Positions 18,976 through 26,457 of a stretch of 64,000 bases of DNA are shown here, piece by piece (position 1 is the stretch's first letter; the number at the start of each line of letters is the position of its first letter). Source of the DNA: Actinomadura violacea (GTDB taxonomy: Bacteria > Actinomycetota > Actinomycetes > Streptosporangiales > Streptosporangiaceae). The position numbers and the translations under genes are program-made. The notes under the pieces were generated by a model. It had not been told where the DNA came from. It did no database searches and worked only from the letters and a program-made list of their open reading frames with translations. The stretch is from the NCBI RefSeq assembly GCF_017573465.1, contig NZ_JAGEPF010000006.1:186001-250000 (forward strand), read 5' to 3'.

Positions 18976-19051
18976 CACCTCGCCTGTTCAGGGCGGGGAT
19001 CCGGCGTCCACATCGGGGGATCCGGGCGTGACAAGGAAGAAAAGGAATCAC

Positions 19052-19336
19052 ATGAAGTCCTTCAGCTACACCGAGCTGGACAAGCTGGCCGGCGAGGTCC
19101 TGCCGGAGCGCGCCGTGCTGTCCACCCTTCTCGTCGGTGGCGACAGCAGCAACGACAACCAGAACTTCAACCTCGGCGGCGGCGGCCACGACGGCGGCAC
19201 CACCGCGGTCGTCCCGAACTGCCAGAGCAACATCAACCACTCGCAGGGCGGCCTGGTGGGCGCGCTGGGGCTCAGCTCCGAGAACCCCAACCAGTCCTTC
19301 ACCTGCGCGGGCAGCTCGGTGGTCTCGGGTCACTGA
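19052..19336 (+). CDS. Small peptide with LPERAVLS leader-like N-terminus
   Basis: 94 aa, family unknown to me. The N-terminal third (MKSFSYTELDKLAGEVLPER, then AVLSTLLVGG) looks like a short amphipathic leader ending in Gly-Gly. The rest is rich in Gly, Asn and Ser, with two cysteines (VPNCQS and FTCAGS) and a Gly-His run (LGGGGHDGG). LPER-AVLS-type starts occur in many small actinobacterial peptides (from memory, not searched). ATG 19052 is chosen because AAAGGAA lies 4-5 bases upstream; a GTG at 19028 would add eight residues. It has its own candidate promoter and a strong terminator, so it is a single-gene transcript. It may be a secreted or modified peptide; no RiPP enzyme is adjacent. 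Confidence 0.65.
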   Translation: MKSFSYTELDKLAGEVLPERAVLSTLLVGGDSSNDNQNFNLGGGGHDGGTTAVVPNCQSNINHSQGGLVGALGLSSENPNQSFTCAGSSVVSGH

Positions 19337-20286
19337 TCCGAGTCGACGTGCTCGCGGGCTTCGGCCCGCATGGGAAGGGCCGGCGTTCTCTCGCCGGCCC
19401 TTCCCCCTTTTCTCCTTCCTTCGGCGCCGGTGATGGGCGAGGCCTGGGCGCGGTCGAGTTCGAACCCGTCGTGGGCGCAGAAGACGTCCGCCTCGCCGTC
19501 GAGCGCCAGTTCGTTGAGCCGGTTCAGGTTGTGCACGCGGGTGGTCCGGTCCGCTTGCAGCAGCGACTGGAACAGCGTGAGGAACGGCGGGCTGGAGGGT
19601 TCACGCTCCATCTGGCGGTGGTTGAAGTAGGCGTCGCCGGCGTGGACGAGCCAGCGCTGTGATCCGCCGTCGCCGTCGCCGCCGGTGTCGTCATCGCCGG
19701 TATCAATGGCAACGCCGAGGTGCCCGCGGGTGTGTCCGGCCAGCGGGATGAGCAGGATCGAGGGCGGGAGCCCCGGCAGGTCGCGGACGGCCGAGAACCC
19801 GAACCAGGTGTCGCCGGTCGCGGAGTGCGGCACCCAGTCCGGCCCGTGCGCCCATTGCGCGGCGTGGTAGCGGAAGCGTTCCTGCGCGGTGAGCGGACGG
19901 CGCGCGGCGTCGAGTTCGGCGGCCGACAGGTGGACCCTGGCGTTCGGGAAGTCCTCCAGCCCTCCCGCGTGGTCGACGTCCAGGTGGGTGAGGACGATAT
20001 GGCGCACGTCGTCGACCGAGTAGCCGAGCCGTACGACCTGGCGGGCCGCGGTCTCGTCAGGGTCCAGCACCGGCCGGGAGTAGAAGCGGAACCTTCGGCT
20101 CAGCCGCTCGGGATGAGCGGTGTCGCCGAGCCCGAACCCCGTGTCGACCAGGACGAGGCCGTCGCCGGTCTCGATCAGCAGGCAGTGGCACACCTGCCGG
20201 GCGAACACCAGCGGACGGGCGGCCCCGCTGACCAGCCGGCCGCCCAGCGGCCTGGTGGTCCCGCAGTTCAGATGATGGATGCGCAT
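19330..20286 (-). CDS. MBL-fold metallo-hydrolase, AHL-lactonase-like
   Basis: 318 aa. Zinc motif THLDVDHAGG (HxDxDH, about residues 100-109), earlier GLVLVDTGFGLGD, later PLAGHTRGHLGVAI, VHAGDAYFNH and CAHDGFELDRA. This order fits the AttM/AiiA-like branch of the metallo-beta-lactamase superfamily; a lactone or other cyclic ester substrate is inferred only. The last 25 residues or so (after ASPITGAEG) are basic, low-complexity and encoded by the DNA of the opposite gene's terminator, so the functional domain ends before them. The stop codon lies within the convergent peptide gene. It is preceded by a large palindrome and the KstD-like gene. Confidence 0.85.
   Translation of the reverse strand: MRIHHLNCGTTRPLGGRLVSGAARPLVFARQVCHCLLIETGDGLVLVDTGFGLGDTAHPERLSRRFRFYSRPVLDPDETAARQVVRLGYSVDDVRHIVLTHLDVDHAGGLEDFPNARVHLSAAELDAARRPLTAQERFRYHAAQWAHGPDWVPHSATGDTWFGFSAVRDLPGLPPSILLIPLAGHTRGHLGVAIDTGDDDTGGDGDGGSQRWLVHAGDAYFNHRQMEREPSSPPFLTLFQSLLQADRTTRVHNLNRLNELALDGEADVFCAHDGFELDRAQASPITGAEGRRKGGRAGERTPALPMRAEAREHVDSDQ
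19372..19411 (+). terminator. Strong intrinsic terminator of the peptide gene
   Basis: Perfect 13-bp stem GGGAAGGGCCGGC / GCCGGCCCTTCCC with an 8-base loop, followed by CCTTTT. It ends the peptide transcript 36 bases after its stop, and lies inside the 3' end of the convergent MBL gene on the other strand. Confidence 0.85.
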
Positions 20287-20292
20287 GCCCGA

Positions 20293-20337
20293 AATCTACA
20301 GACTGGTCTAGTGAACATCTAGACCAGTCTGTAGATT
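20293..20337. promoter_or_regulatory. Large inverted-repeat operator upstream of the MBL gene
   Basis: Perfect 19-bp inverted repeat: AATCTACAGACTGGTCTAG (20293-20311), 7-base spacer TGAACAT, CTAGACCAGTCTGTAGATT (20319-20337). Each arm also contains the near-palindrome AGACTGGTCT, as if two TetR-type sites face each other. It begins 7 bases from the MBL start codon at 20286, within the 68-base gap after the KstD-like gene. Confidence 0.75.
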
Positions 20338-20354
20338 AACCGCAGACCCTGTGG

Positions 20355-22049
20355 TCACTCCTGGGACGCGGCATGGCCGGCGGCGATGTGGCCGAACACC
20401 AGGCCCTGGCCGATGGTCGCACCGGCGCCCGGATAGACCGATCCGAAGGCGTTCGCCGCGGTGTTCCCCGTCGCATAGAGCCCTGGGATCACGGACCCGT
20501 CGGCGCGCAGCACGCGGGCGGTGCCGTCCGCCCTGAGCCCGCCGCACGTCCCCAGGTCGGACGGGATCACCTTCACCGCGTAGAACGGACCACGCGTCAG
20601 CGGCCGAAGGTTCGGGTTCGGCAGATTGGTCGGGTCGCCGTAGTAGCGGTCGTAGACGCTGTCGCCTCGATGGAATTGGCTGTCGAACCCGGTGGACGCG
20701 TCCTGGTTGAACCGCTCCACGGTCTGGACGAACTCGTCCTGCGGCAGCCCCACTCGCTCGGCCAGCTGCCCCGGCGTGTCCGCGCGGGCGGCGATGCCGT
20801 GCTCGTACCAGGAGCGGGGGAGCGGCATGCGCGGGTAGCTGATGGTGGCGAAGACGTAGCTGTTCTTGTAGGTCTGGTCGAAGACGATCCACATGTCGCC
20901 GACCGGGTCACCGGCCCGTTCGCGGCGCAGGAGCTCCTGGCCGAACGTCATGTAGTCGATGGACTCGTTGATGAAGCGCCTGCCGTGGCGGTCGACGATC
21001 ATCGAACCGGGCAGCGACCGCTCGGCGAGCATCACCGCGGGGTCCGCCCCGGGCAGCGGCGCCACCGACGGGAACCACCATGCCTGGTCCATCAGGTCGA
21101 TGTCCCCGCCGACGTCCATCGCCGCCGCGATGGCGTCACCGGTGTTGCCGGGGGCGCCCTGGGACCATTCCTGCAGGCTGGGCGACTGGTACTCGTGGCG
21201 CCAGGCCATGTTGCGGTCGAAGCCGCCGGCCGAGAGCACCACACCGCGCCTCGCGGTGACGGTGACCTCGCGCCCGTCGTGCACGACGACGACCCCGCCG
21301 ACCCTGCCGTCCTCGACCAGGAGGCGCACCAGCGAGGTCCGCGTCCAGATCGGAACGTCCGCCGCGATCGCGCCGGCGAACAGCCCGGCGGCGAGCGCCT
21401 GCCCGCCCGCGACGTACTCGCGCCCGATCAGCTTGCCGCCGATGCCCTGCCCCACCCGGGCGGCGGCCCTGGTGACCCCCTTGCTGGGCACCTTCGCCAT
21501 GAGGTTGATCCAGCGGTAGTCCGGGGACGTGATCGGCATCGGCACCGGCGCGGCCAGCTTCGTCGGGCGCAGCAGCGCGCGGTGGGCGCCGAGGTGCCGC
21601 TTGACGTCGAACGGCGCCGACTCGCACGAGCGGCCCGACGCCGCGCCGCCCGGGTTCTCCGGGTGGTAGTCCGAATAGCCCTGCGCCCAGATGAACTTCA
21701 GCGGGGTGAGCCGGCGCAGCATGTCCACGGTCTCGGGACCGTGCCGCACATAGGCCCGCCGGCGCTCCTGCGGAGCGGTGTCGCCGACCACCGCGTCCAG
21801 ATACGCGTTGCCGCGCTCTTCGGAGTCGAACACGCCGTTGTCGGCGAGCACGGAGTTGGCCGGGATCCAGAACGCCCCGCCCGACAAGGCGGTGGACCCG
21901 CCGACGTACTCCGTCTTCTCGATCACCAGCGTGCTCAGCCCGCGCTCGGTGCCGGTCAAGGCGGCCGCGAGACCCGTCCCCGACCCGATCACCACGAGAT
22001 CGACGGTGCGCTCCTGCACCTCGGTCCGTCCAAGAGCGCCACCGCGCAT
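20355..22049 (-). CDS. KstD-like FAD-dependent 3-oxosteroid 1-dehydrogenase family protein
   Basis: 564 aa, the usual length for KstD/fumarate-reductase-like flavoproteins. The FAD-binding motif DLVVIGSGTGLAAALTGTERG starts at about residue 17, then VIEKTEYVGGSTALSGGAFWIPAN. C-terminal GPFYAVKVIPSDLGTCGGLRADG and GLYATGNTAANAFGSVYPGAGATIGQGLVFG match the KstD catalytic/FAD regions. It may desaturate ring A of a 3-ketosteroid or a related cyclic ketone; no other steroid genes are in view, so the substrate is open. The MBL gene lies 68 bases downstream behind a palindromic operator and may have its own promoter. Confidence 0.85.
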   Translation of the reverse strand: MRGGALGRTEVQERTVDLVVIGSGTGLAAALTGTERGLSTLVIEKTEYVGGSTALSGGAFWIPANSVLADNGVFDSEERGNAYLDAVVGDTAPQERRRAYVRHGPETVDMLRRLTPLKFIWAQGYSDYHPENPGGAASGRSCESAPFDVKRHLGAHRALLRPTKLAAPVPMPITSPDYRWINLMAKVPSKGVTRAAARVGQGIGGKLIGREYVAGGQALAAGLFAGAIAADVPIWTRTSLVRLLVEDGRVGGVVVVHDGREVTVTARRGVVLSAGGFDRNMAWRHEYQSPSLQEWSQGAPGNTGDAIAAAMDVGGDIDLMDQAWWFPSVAPLPGADPAVMLAERSLPGSMIVDRHGRRFINESIDYMTFGQELLRRERAGDPVGDMWIVFDQTYKNSYVFATISYPRMPLPRSWYEHGIAARADTPGQLAERVGLPQDEFVQTVERFNQDASTGFDSQFHRGDSVYDRYYGDPTNLPNPNLRPLTRGPFYAVKVIPSDLGTCGGLRADGTARVLRADGSVIPGLYATGNTAANAFGSVYPGAGATIGQGLVFGHIAAGHAASQE

Positions 22050-22235
22050 CAGATCTCCTCACCGACCGGGCCCGGCGACCCGCCCTTCACCGACGGTCAA
22101 CGGCCGCCCTCTCAGCCGAACGGTCGGGACGAGCGGGCGGCACCCGCCGATGCTGCCCGGACCGATGGGCGCCTAACGCCGATCGGAGCAAACCTTGCAG
22201 GTGGGAGGTGAAATCTGGTTCAGCGCGCCCGCCCG

Positions 22236-22913
22236 TCAACAGCTCCGCGTTTTGTCGATCGTGTAGCCGGAGATACGCCAGTCAGTGCCGCCTTTGGCCG
22301 TGGTGGCCTGAGCGGTCCAGGGGCGGCGGTCGTCCTTGGTCGCGGGGAGGAGTTCGCCCGTCGCCCGCCTCACCAGGACGCCGGTCATGTCCACGCAGTC
22401 ACTGATCGTGGCGGTGCGGGGATCGGAGGCGATGTCCACGGAAGTGACCTTCGGCGAGATCACGGGCTTGGTCTTGAATGAGAGCCCGACCTTGTTGTAG
22501 TAGGTGAGGACGCTGATGATGCTCGCCGCGGCGTCCCCGGTCGTGTAGTCACCGAGTCCGGCGTTCTTCATGGACCCGGAGGAGTATGCCTTGAACTGCG
22601 TGGCCCACATGCCGCGATAGGCGGCAAGGGCTTTCGCTCCCGCCTCGGCCTTCGCCTGCTGCCCCTTGTCCTGCCCGGTGGACTTGTCCTGGGCGGTGGA
22701 CGCCGCGTGCGGCGCATCCGGTTCGCGGTCGCTCGACGAGCCGCATCCGACGCTGAGGACGAGCAGGGCCGCGGTCACTCCCGCCTGCCGGGCACCGCGT
22801 CCGCCGGGACCGGTGGCGCGGCGGATCAGAGATGAGGTCGCCCTGGCCGGCCGTGAGGACCCGGTTTCCGGAGAGGAGCCGGGCGGTGCCGTGTCCGGGG
22901 AGATGAAGGACAT
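22236..22913 (-). CDS. Putative lipoprotein of unknown function
   Basis: 225 aa. A long basic N-terminus precedes a hydrophobic stretch with a lipobox-like end, TAALLVLSVGC (Cys at about residue 56), followed by a GSSSD linker typical of lipoproteins. The mature part has a Lys/Gln/Ala-rich stretch, then AYRGMWATQFKAYSSG, DYTTGDAAASIISVLTYYN and TISDCVDMTGVLV, resembling secreted SnoaL/NTF2-like actinobacterial proteins. ATG 22913 gives an unusually long pre-helix region; an internal GTG start nearer the helix is possible. It lies 47 bases downstream of the DUF4267-like gene. Confidence 0.72.
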   Translation of the reverse strand: MSFISPDTAPPGSSPETGSSRPARATSSLIRRATGPGGRGARQAGVTAALLVLSVGCGSSSDREPDAPHAASTAQDKSTGQDKGQQAKAEAGAKALAAYRGMWATQFKAYSSGSMKNAGLGDYTTGDAAASIISVLTYYNKVGLSFKTKPVISPKVTSVDIASDPRTATISDCVDMTGVLVRRATGELLPATKDDRRPWTAQATTAKGGTDWRISGYTIDKTRSC

Positions 22914-22960
22914 CTTCTCGCTTTCTCGAAACGGCGGAGGGAAGGCGTCCTGGGAGGGGC

Positions 22961-23338
22961 TCAGGCCGCGAAGAGAAGTATGGCGGAGACCAGGACGGCC
23001 AGCGCCGTGGCGAAGTGGATGCCGAAGGCCACGGCTTTCGTGCCGCCGTGCCGCAGGACGATGACCGTGTCGCCCAGCGGGGTCAGTGCGATCACGAGCA
23101 TGAACCAGGCCGCGGCGTCCGCGCCGGAGAACGCCAGCAGCGCGAGCCCGAGGATGCCGGAGACGAGATCGCGCAGCCCCTTGATGGTCAGGTAGGCGGG
23201 GTCGCCGCCTTCCCTGGCCGGCACGCCGTAGCCGGCGGCGGCGGCCCGGGGCTGGAAGAAGAACCGCAGCCCGATGAAGATGACGAGGAGGTCCAGCACG
23301 ATGGCCAGGCCGTAGGCGAGCGGTGTCAGCACGTTCAT
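22961..23338 (-). CDS. DUF4267-like four-helix membrane protein (copy 1)
   Basis: 125 aa with four hydrophobic segments: LAYGLAIVLDLLVIFIGLRFF, LVSGILGLALLAFSG, WFMLVIALTPLGDTVIVL and FGIHFATALAVLVSAILLF. The segments GYGVP, KGLRDLVSGI and GDTVIVLRHGGTKAVAFGIH fit the DUF4267 family of small actinobacterial membrane proteins, function unknown. Either ATG 23338 or GTG 23332 may start it; AGGGAG abuts the ATG but is 6 bases from the GTG. It is divergent from a LysR gene with a palindrome between. A paralogue is at 33713-34150. Confidence 0.8.
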   Translation of the reverse strand: MNVLTPLAYGLAIVLDLLVIFIGLRFFFQPRAAAAGYGVPAREGGDPAYLTIKGLRDLVSGILGLALLAFSGADAAAWFMLVIALTPLGDTVIVLRHGGTKAVAFGIHFATALAVLVSAILLFAA

Positions 23339-23435
23339 CTCCCTGTGGCATGCACTGATCGGCGCCCTCAGAGGAGGACCCGGATCAGAATGCTGAGCGG
23401 GGGCTGAACGAACAAGCGCCGACTTCGCATGATCT

Positions 23436-23453
23436 GATAACCCCGGAGTTATC
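23436..23453. promoter_or_regulatory. Candidate LysR binding site
   Basis: GATAACCCCGGAGTTATC, an 18-base imperfect palindrome (GATAAC arms with a CCCCGG-type centre). It lies 22 bases before the LysR start at 23475 and about 100 bases from the divergent DUF4267-like gene, the usual position of a LysR box. Confidence 0.55.
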
Positions 23454-23474
23454 GGTGCGATCCCGGGGGCCGCG

Positions 23475-24401
23475 GTGGAAATGCGCGACATCGAAATCTT
23501 CCTGGCCCTGGCCGAGGAACTGCACTTCGGCCGCACCGCCGATCGTCTGCACGTGTCGCAGGCGCGGGTGAGCCAGTCGATCGCCAGGCAGGAGCGGGAG
23601 ATCGGCGCGCGGCTGTTCGCCCGGACGAGCCGCCGGGTCGAGCTCACCCCCATCGGCGCCCGGCTGCACAGCGACCTGAGCGCGGGTCACCAGCGGATAC
23701 TCGACGGCATCCGCGCGGCCACGGCCGCCGCCCGCGGCACGACGAACACGCTGGTCCTCGGCCTGCACGGACCCCAGGCGCACGACTGCGCGCACATCCT
23801 CGACCTGTTCCGCTCCCGGCATCCCGAGACCGAACTGCGCATCCAGGAGATCCACTTCACCGACCCGTTCGGCCCGCTGCGCAACGGATCGGTGCAGGTG
23901 GCGACCTCCTGGCTACCGGTGTGCGAACCGGACCTCACCGTCGGCCCGACGGTCGTCAGCGACCCGCTGCTCCTCATGGTCGCCGAGGACCATCCCCTCA
24001 CCGCCCGCGAAGCGGTCGGGATGGAGGACCTGGCCGAGTGGCCCCTCCCTCACTCCGCGATGCCCGTCCCCGAGTACTGGCTCCAGACGCTCGTTCCCAC
24101 TCAGACTCCCGGTGGACGGCCCATCCGCCGCGGCCCCAAGGTCTCCACCTTCCAAGAGGTGGCAGCCGTCGTTGCGGCGGGCAAGGCGATCTGCCTCGTC
24201 CACGGCGATGCCGCCCGCTACTACCGGTGGCCTGGACTCAAATACCTCCCGCTGCACGACGCGCCGATCGGAGAGTGGGCCCTGGTGTGGCCCACGGCCG
24301 GCGAGACGGGGCTGGTGCGCGCCCTCGCTCAGGCAGCAGAAGACGCCGGGCCGCGGACGGGGAAGCCCCCGGCTCCCAGCCGGTCATGGAACGCCGGCTG
24401 A
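23475..24401 (+). CDS. LysR-family transcriptional regulator
   Basis: 308 aa. The N-terminal winged HTH is MRDIEIFLALAEELHFGRTADRLHVSQARVSQSIARQEREIGARLFARTSR; the C-terminal periplasmic-binding-like effector domain is at about 90-295. GTG 23475 precedes an in-frame ATG at 23481; either is possible. It is divergent from the DUF4267-like gene, which is a likely target via the palindrome at 23436. The last residues (PRTGKPPAPSRSWNAG) are low complexity. Confidence 0.9.
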   Translation: MEMRDIEIFLALAEELHFGRTADRLHVSQARVSQSIARQEREIGARLFARTSRRVELTPIGARLHSDLSAGHQRILDGIRAATAAARGTTNTLVLGLHGPQAHDCAHILDLFRSRHPETELRIQEIHFTDPFGPLRNGSVQVATSWLPVCEPDLTVGPTVVSDPLLLMVAEDHPLTAREAVGMEDLAEWPLPHSAMPVPEYWLQTLVPTQTPGGRPIRRGPKVSTFQEVAAVVAAGKAICLVHGDAARYYRWPGLKYLPLHDAPIGEWALVWPTAGETGLVRALAQAAEDAGPRTGKPPAPSRSWNAG

Positions 24402-24429
24402 CGGACGCGAGGCCGGCGTAGACACCTGG

Positions 24430-25182
24430 CTATCCCGGTGCCGTTGCGGCGTGCTTCGAATGGGCCGCCTTCTTCGGCGGCGTACGGCCGGGCATCCCGG
24501 GTCCGGCAGCGAGGAAACCACGCGCCGCCATGGGTATCGTCCCGAGGTTGACGACCGTCCCGCCGCAGCTGGTCGGGAAGTTGTTCAACACGCATCCGAC
24601 CTCAAGGAGCTGGTCGGTGTTCGTGCGCACGGTGACGAACACGTTGGCGGTGCCCTGAATCGTCACCGACGCGCAATCCACCGTGACGGCGCCGAATGCC
24701 GAGGTGAAGTCGGTCAGCGGGGTGGGCGTAGGCGGAGTCGTGGCCTCGTTGACCGTCTGGCCGAACACCTTCCCATTGCGGACGGCCACGACGGCCTTCG
24801 TCTGGCCTTCGGCGGCCGCCGTGCTGATGCACTTGGACGGTCCCGTTGGACCGGTGGCTCCCGTGGCTCCGGTGGGGCCGGTCGGTCCGGTCGGCCCTGT
24901 GGGGCCGGTCGCGCCGGTCGCGCCCATTCCGGCGGGGCCGGTGGGGCCGGTCGGGCCGGTCGCGCCCATTCCGCCCGGTCCGGTGGGGCCCGTCGGGCCG
25001 GTCGGCCCGGTCGGGCCGGTGGGTCCTGTCTTGCCGGGACACCACCATAGAAGGCAAGGGGCCTTGTTCGAGAATGCGGAGGCGGCGGGGGCGTACGTCG
25101 ATATCGCCAGGGTCGCCACTGACGTGGGAAGCAGGACGGAGGTCGTGAGCCGCGCGACTTTCGATAGCTTGGGGTGAGTCAT
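24430..25182 (-). CDS. Secreted collagen-like protein with GPT repeats
   Basis: 250 aa. Signal peptide of about 36 residues ([20 protein letters not shown], then AASA). A Cys-containing knot ([10 protein letters not shown]) leads into a Gly-X-Y tract at about residues 50-116. Nearly every triplet is GPT or GAT, with two Gly-Met breaks at about 71 and 85, each followed by GAT. After it come a beta-rich domain of about 110 residues with four cysteines ([22 protein letters not shown]) and a basic tail. No LPXTG or lipobox was seen. It should form a triple-helical stalk outside the cell. Threonine at the Y position is a known O-glycosylation site in bacterial collagens such as BclA. The ATG overlaps the upstream glycosyltransferase stop by 4 bases. 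Confidence 0.88.
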   Translation of the reverse strand: MTHPKLSKVARLTTSVLLPTSVATLAISTYAPAASAFSNKAPCLLWWCPGKTGPTGPTGPTGPTGPTGPGGMGATGPTGPTGPAGMGATGATGPTGPTGPTGPTGATGATGPTGPSKCISTAAAEGQTKAVVAVRNGKVFGQTVNEATTPPTPTPLTDFTSAFGAVTVDCASVTIQGTANVFVTVRTNTDQLLEVGCVLNNFPTSCGGTVVNLGTIPMAARGFLAAGPGMPGRTPPKKAAHSKHAATAPG

Positions 25183-26258
25183 GACTGGAGTCCAGATCTG
25201 GGCGGGCCGATGGATGCGATCAAGCAATCCTCGACTACCCCGCGGTCAATGACCGCGTTCGCGGCAAGACCTTCACGGTAGAGACCTGTGTGGTATGCCG
25301 CGATCCCGAACTCGTCGAGTGCGCGCCACGTGTAGACCGAATCGTCGATGAACAGGATGTCGTTCGGTCGCGGGATGTCACTGGCCGTACGCGCGAACGG
25401 ATACGCGGCCGCCGGACGGTTGCGCAAGCGAAGTGCGCGGGCGAGGTGGCAAGGTGCCTCGGCCCTTTGCGGGCGCGTCTCGAATGCGCGCACGTAGTGC
25501 GCGATGACGGCGTCGTCGTCCTCGCCGATGTGCTCGGCGAGACGTGCGCGTTCGTAGAGCGAGTACCAGACCTCCTCCGGCCACCCGCCCATGCCTGCAC
25601 GCCGTTCGTACGCGGCGGCCGCTTTCGTGTACTCGCCGGCATCGCGCCAGCTCTGTGCCAGGTAAAAGGCGTAACGCGTGTTGCCCGGCTCCGCCTTGAG
25701 TGATTTCTCGAGTAGCGCGGCGTCTTTCCTGAATTTCAGGGGATCCGTGGAACGTGCGCCATCGTACATGCGGCGGTAGCCGAGCCCGTCAAGGCGTGCG
25801 AGCGAACGTCCGGGCCCCGACATGATGACTTCGTGGAGGACGCCCACGTAGTGAAAGTCCAGATCACCCCGGAAGAGATGTACGCGATAATATGAAGTCC
25901 CGCAGTCCTCGACTCGTATCTCGTACGAATCGGCGGTAAGCCGCGGCATCGCGAAACCACCCGGGATCACCAAGACGTCGTCCGCGTCGATCACCAGGTC
26001 ATAGTCGGCCTTACCGCGTGCGAGTTCGATCGCCTCCGTGCGGTTGTGGCCGAAATCCCGCCAAGGCCGCTCGTGGAGCTGGCCCGGAAGGTCGGCGAGT
26101 TCTTCGCGAATGATTTTCTGCGTTCCGTCGCCGGAGCCGGTGTCGACGATGCACCACGAGGTGATCAGAGGTCTGACCGAGGCGAGGCACCGTGCGATGA
26201 CGTGCGCTTCATTCTTGACGATCATGGTGAGGCAGATCGTCTGTTTCCCCGACGGCAT
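25179..26258 (-). CDS. Family 2 glycosyltransferase with TPR-like C-terminus
   Basis: 359 aa. The GT2/GT-A domain opens with [20 protein letters not shown], followed by [11 protein letters not shown], then the metal/nucleotide-binding [12 protein letters not shown] (DxD) at about residues 87-98, and [11 protein letters not shown] (family His-Glu region). The second half (about 190-345) is helical repeats of TPR type ([39 protein letters not shown]). This layout matches cytoplasmic peptide/protein glycosyltransferases of the SunS-like group. The collagen-like gene starts inside its stop codon (ATGA), so the collagen-like protein is the obvious candidate acceptor (inference). The DNA is less GC-rich than its neighbours and has a 199-base AT-rich promoter region upstream. 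Confidence 0.85.
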   Translation of the reverse strand: MPSGKQTICLTMIVKNEAHVIARCLASVRPLITSWCIVDTGSGDGTQKIIREELADLPGQLHERPWRDFGHNRTEAIELARGKADYDLVIDADDVLVIPGGFAMPRLTADSYEIRVEDCGTSYYRVHLFRGDLDFHYVGVLHEVIMSGPGRSLARLDGLGYRRMYDGARSTDPLKFRKDAALLEKSLKAEPGNTRYAFYLAQSWRDAGEYTKAAAAYERRAGMGGWPEEVWYSLYERARLAEHIGEDDDAVIAHYVRAFETRPQRAEAPCHLARALRLRNRPAAAYPFARTASDIPRPNDILFIDDSVYTWRALDEFGIAAYHTGLYREGLAANAVIDRGVVEDCLIASIGPPRSGLQS

Positions 26259-26457
26259 GGGGTCTGATTGTAGGTCCAGGCTGGGTGGCAGGCCCGTCGG
26301 ACACGCGTCGTTTCCAGTGCCGCACAGAGACTACTTGCCACTTTTACGTAGCTTCCGGATCTTTGAACTATTACATTTATAAATTCCCCGAGGCTCGATT
26401 TCCCTCTCATCCTCGGCTACGGTTCGCCATGATCCGGGGGAGTCGCGGGGAGTTGCC
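26259..26457. promoter_or_regulatory. AT-rich divergent promoter region of the collagen/glycosylation cassette
   Basis: 199 bases between the GT2 and GT-C genes. The core at about 26336-26390 (TTTTACGTAG, TTACATTTATAAATTCC) is strikingly AT-rich for this genome and holds TATAAA-like -10 candidates on both strands. No clear palindromic operator was seen. Confidence 0.55.

Noticed and set aside
24840-25030. Tandem DNA repeats that look like a CRISPR or minisatellite
   Set aside because: They encode in-frame Gly-Pro-Thr triplets of the collagen-like protein; period 9 bases, no spacers.
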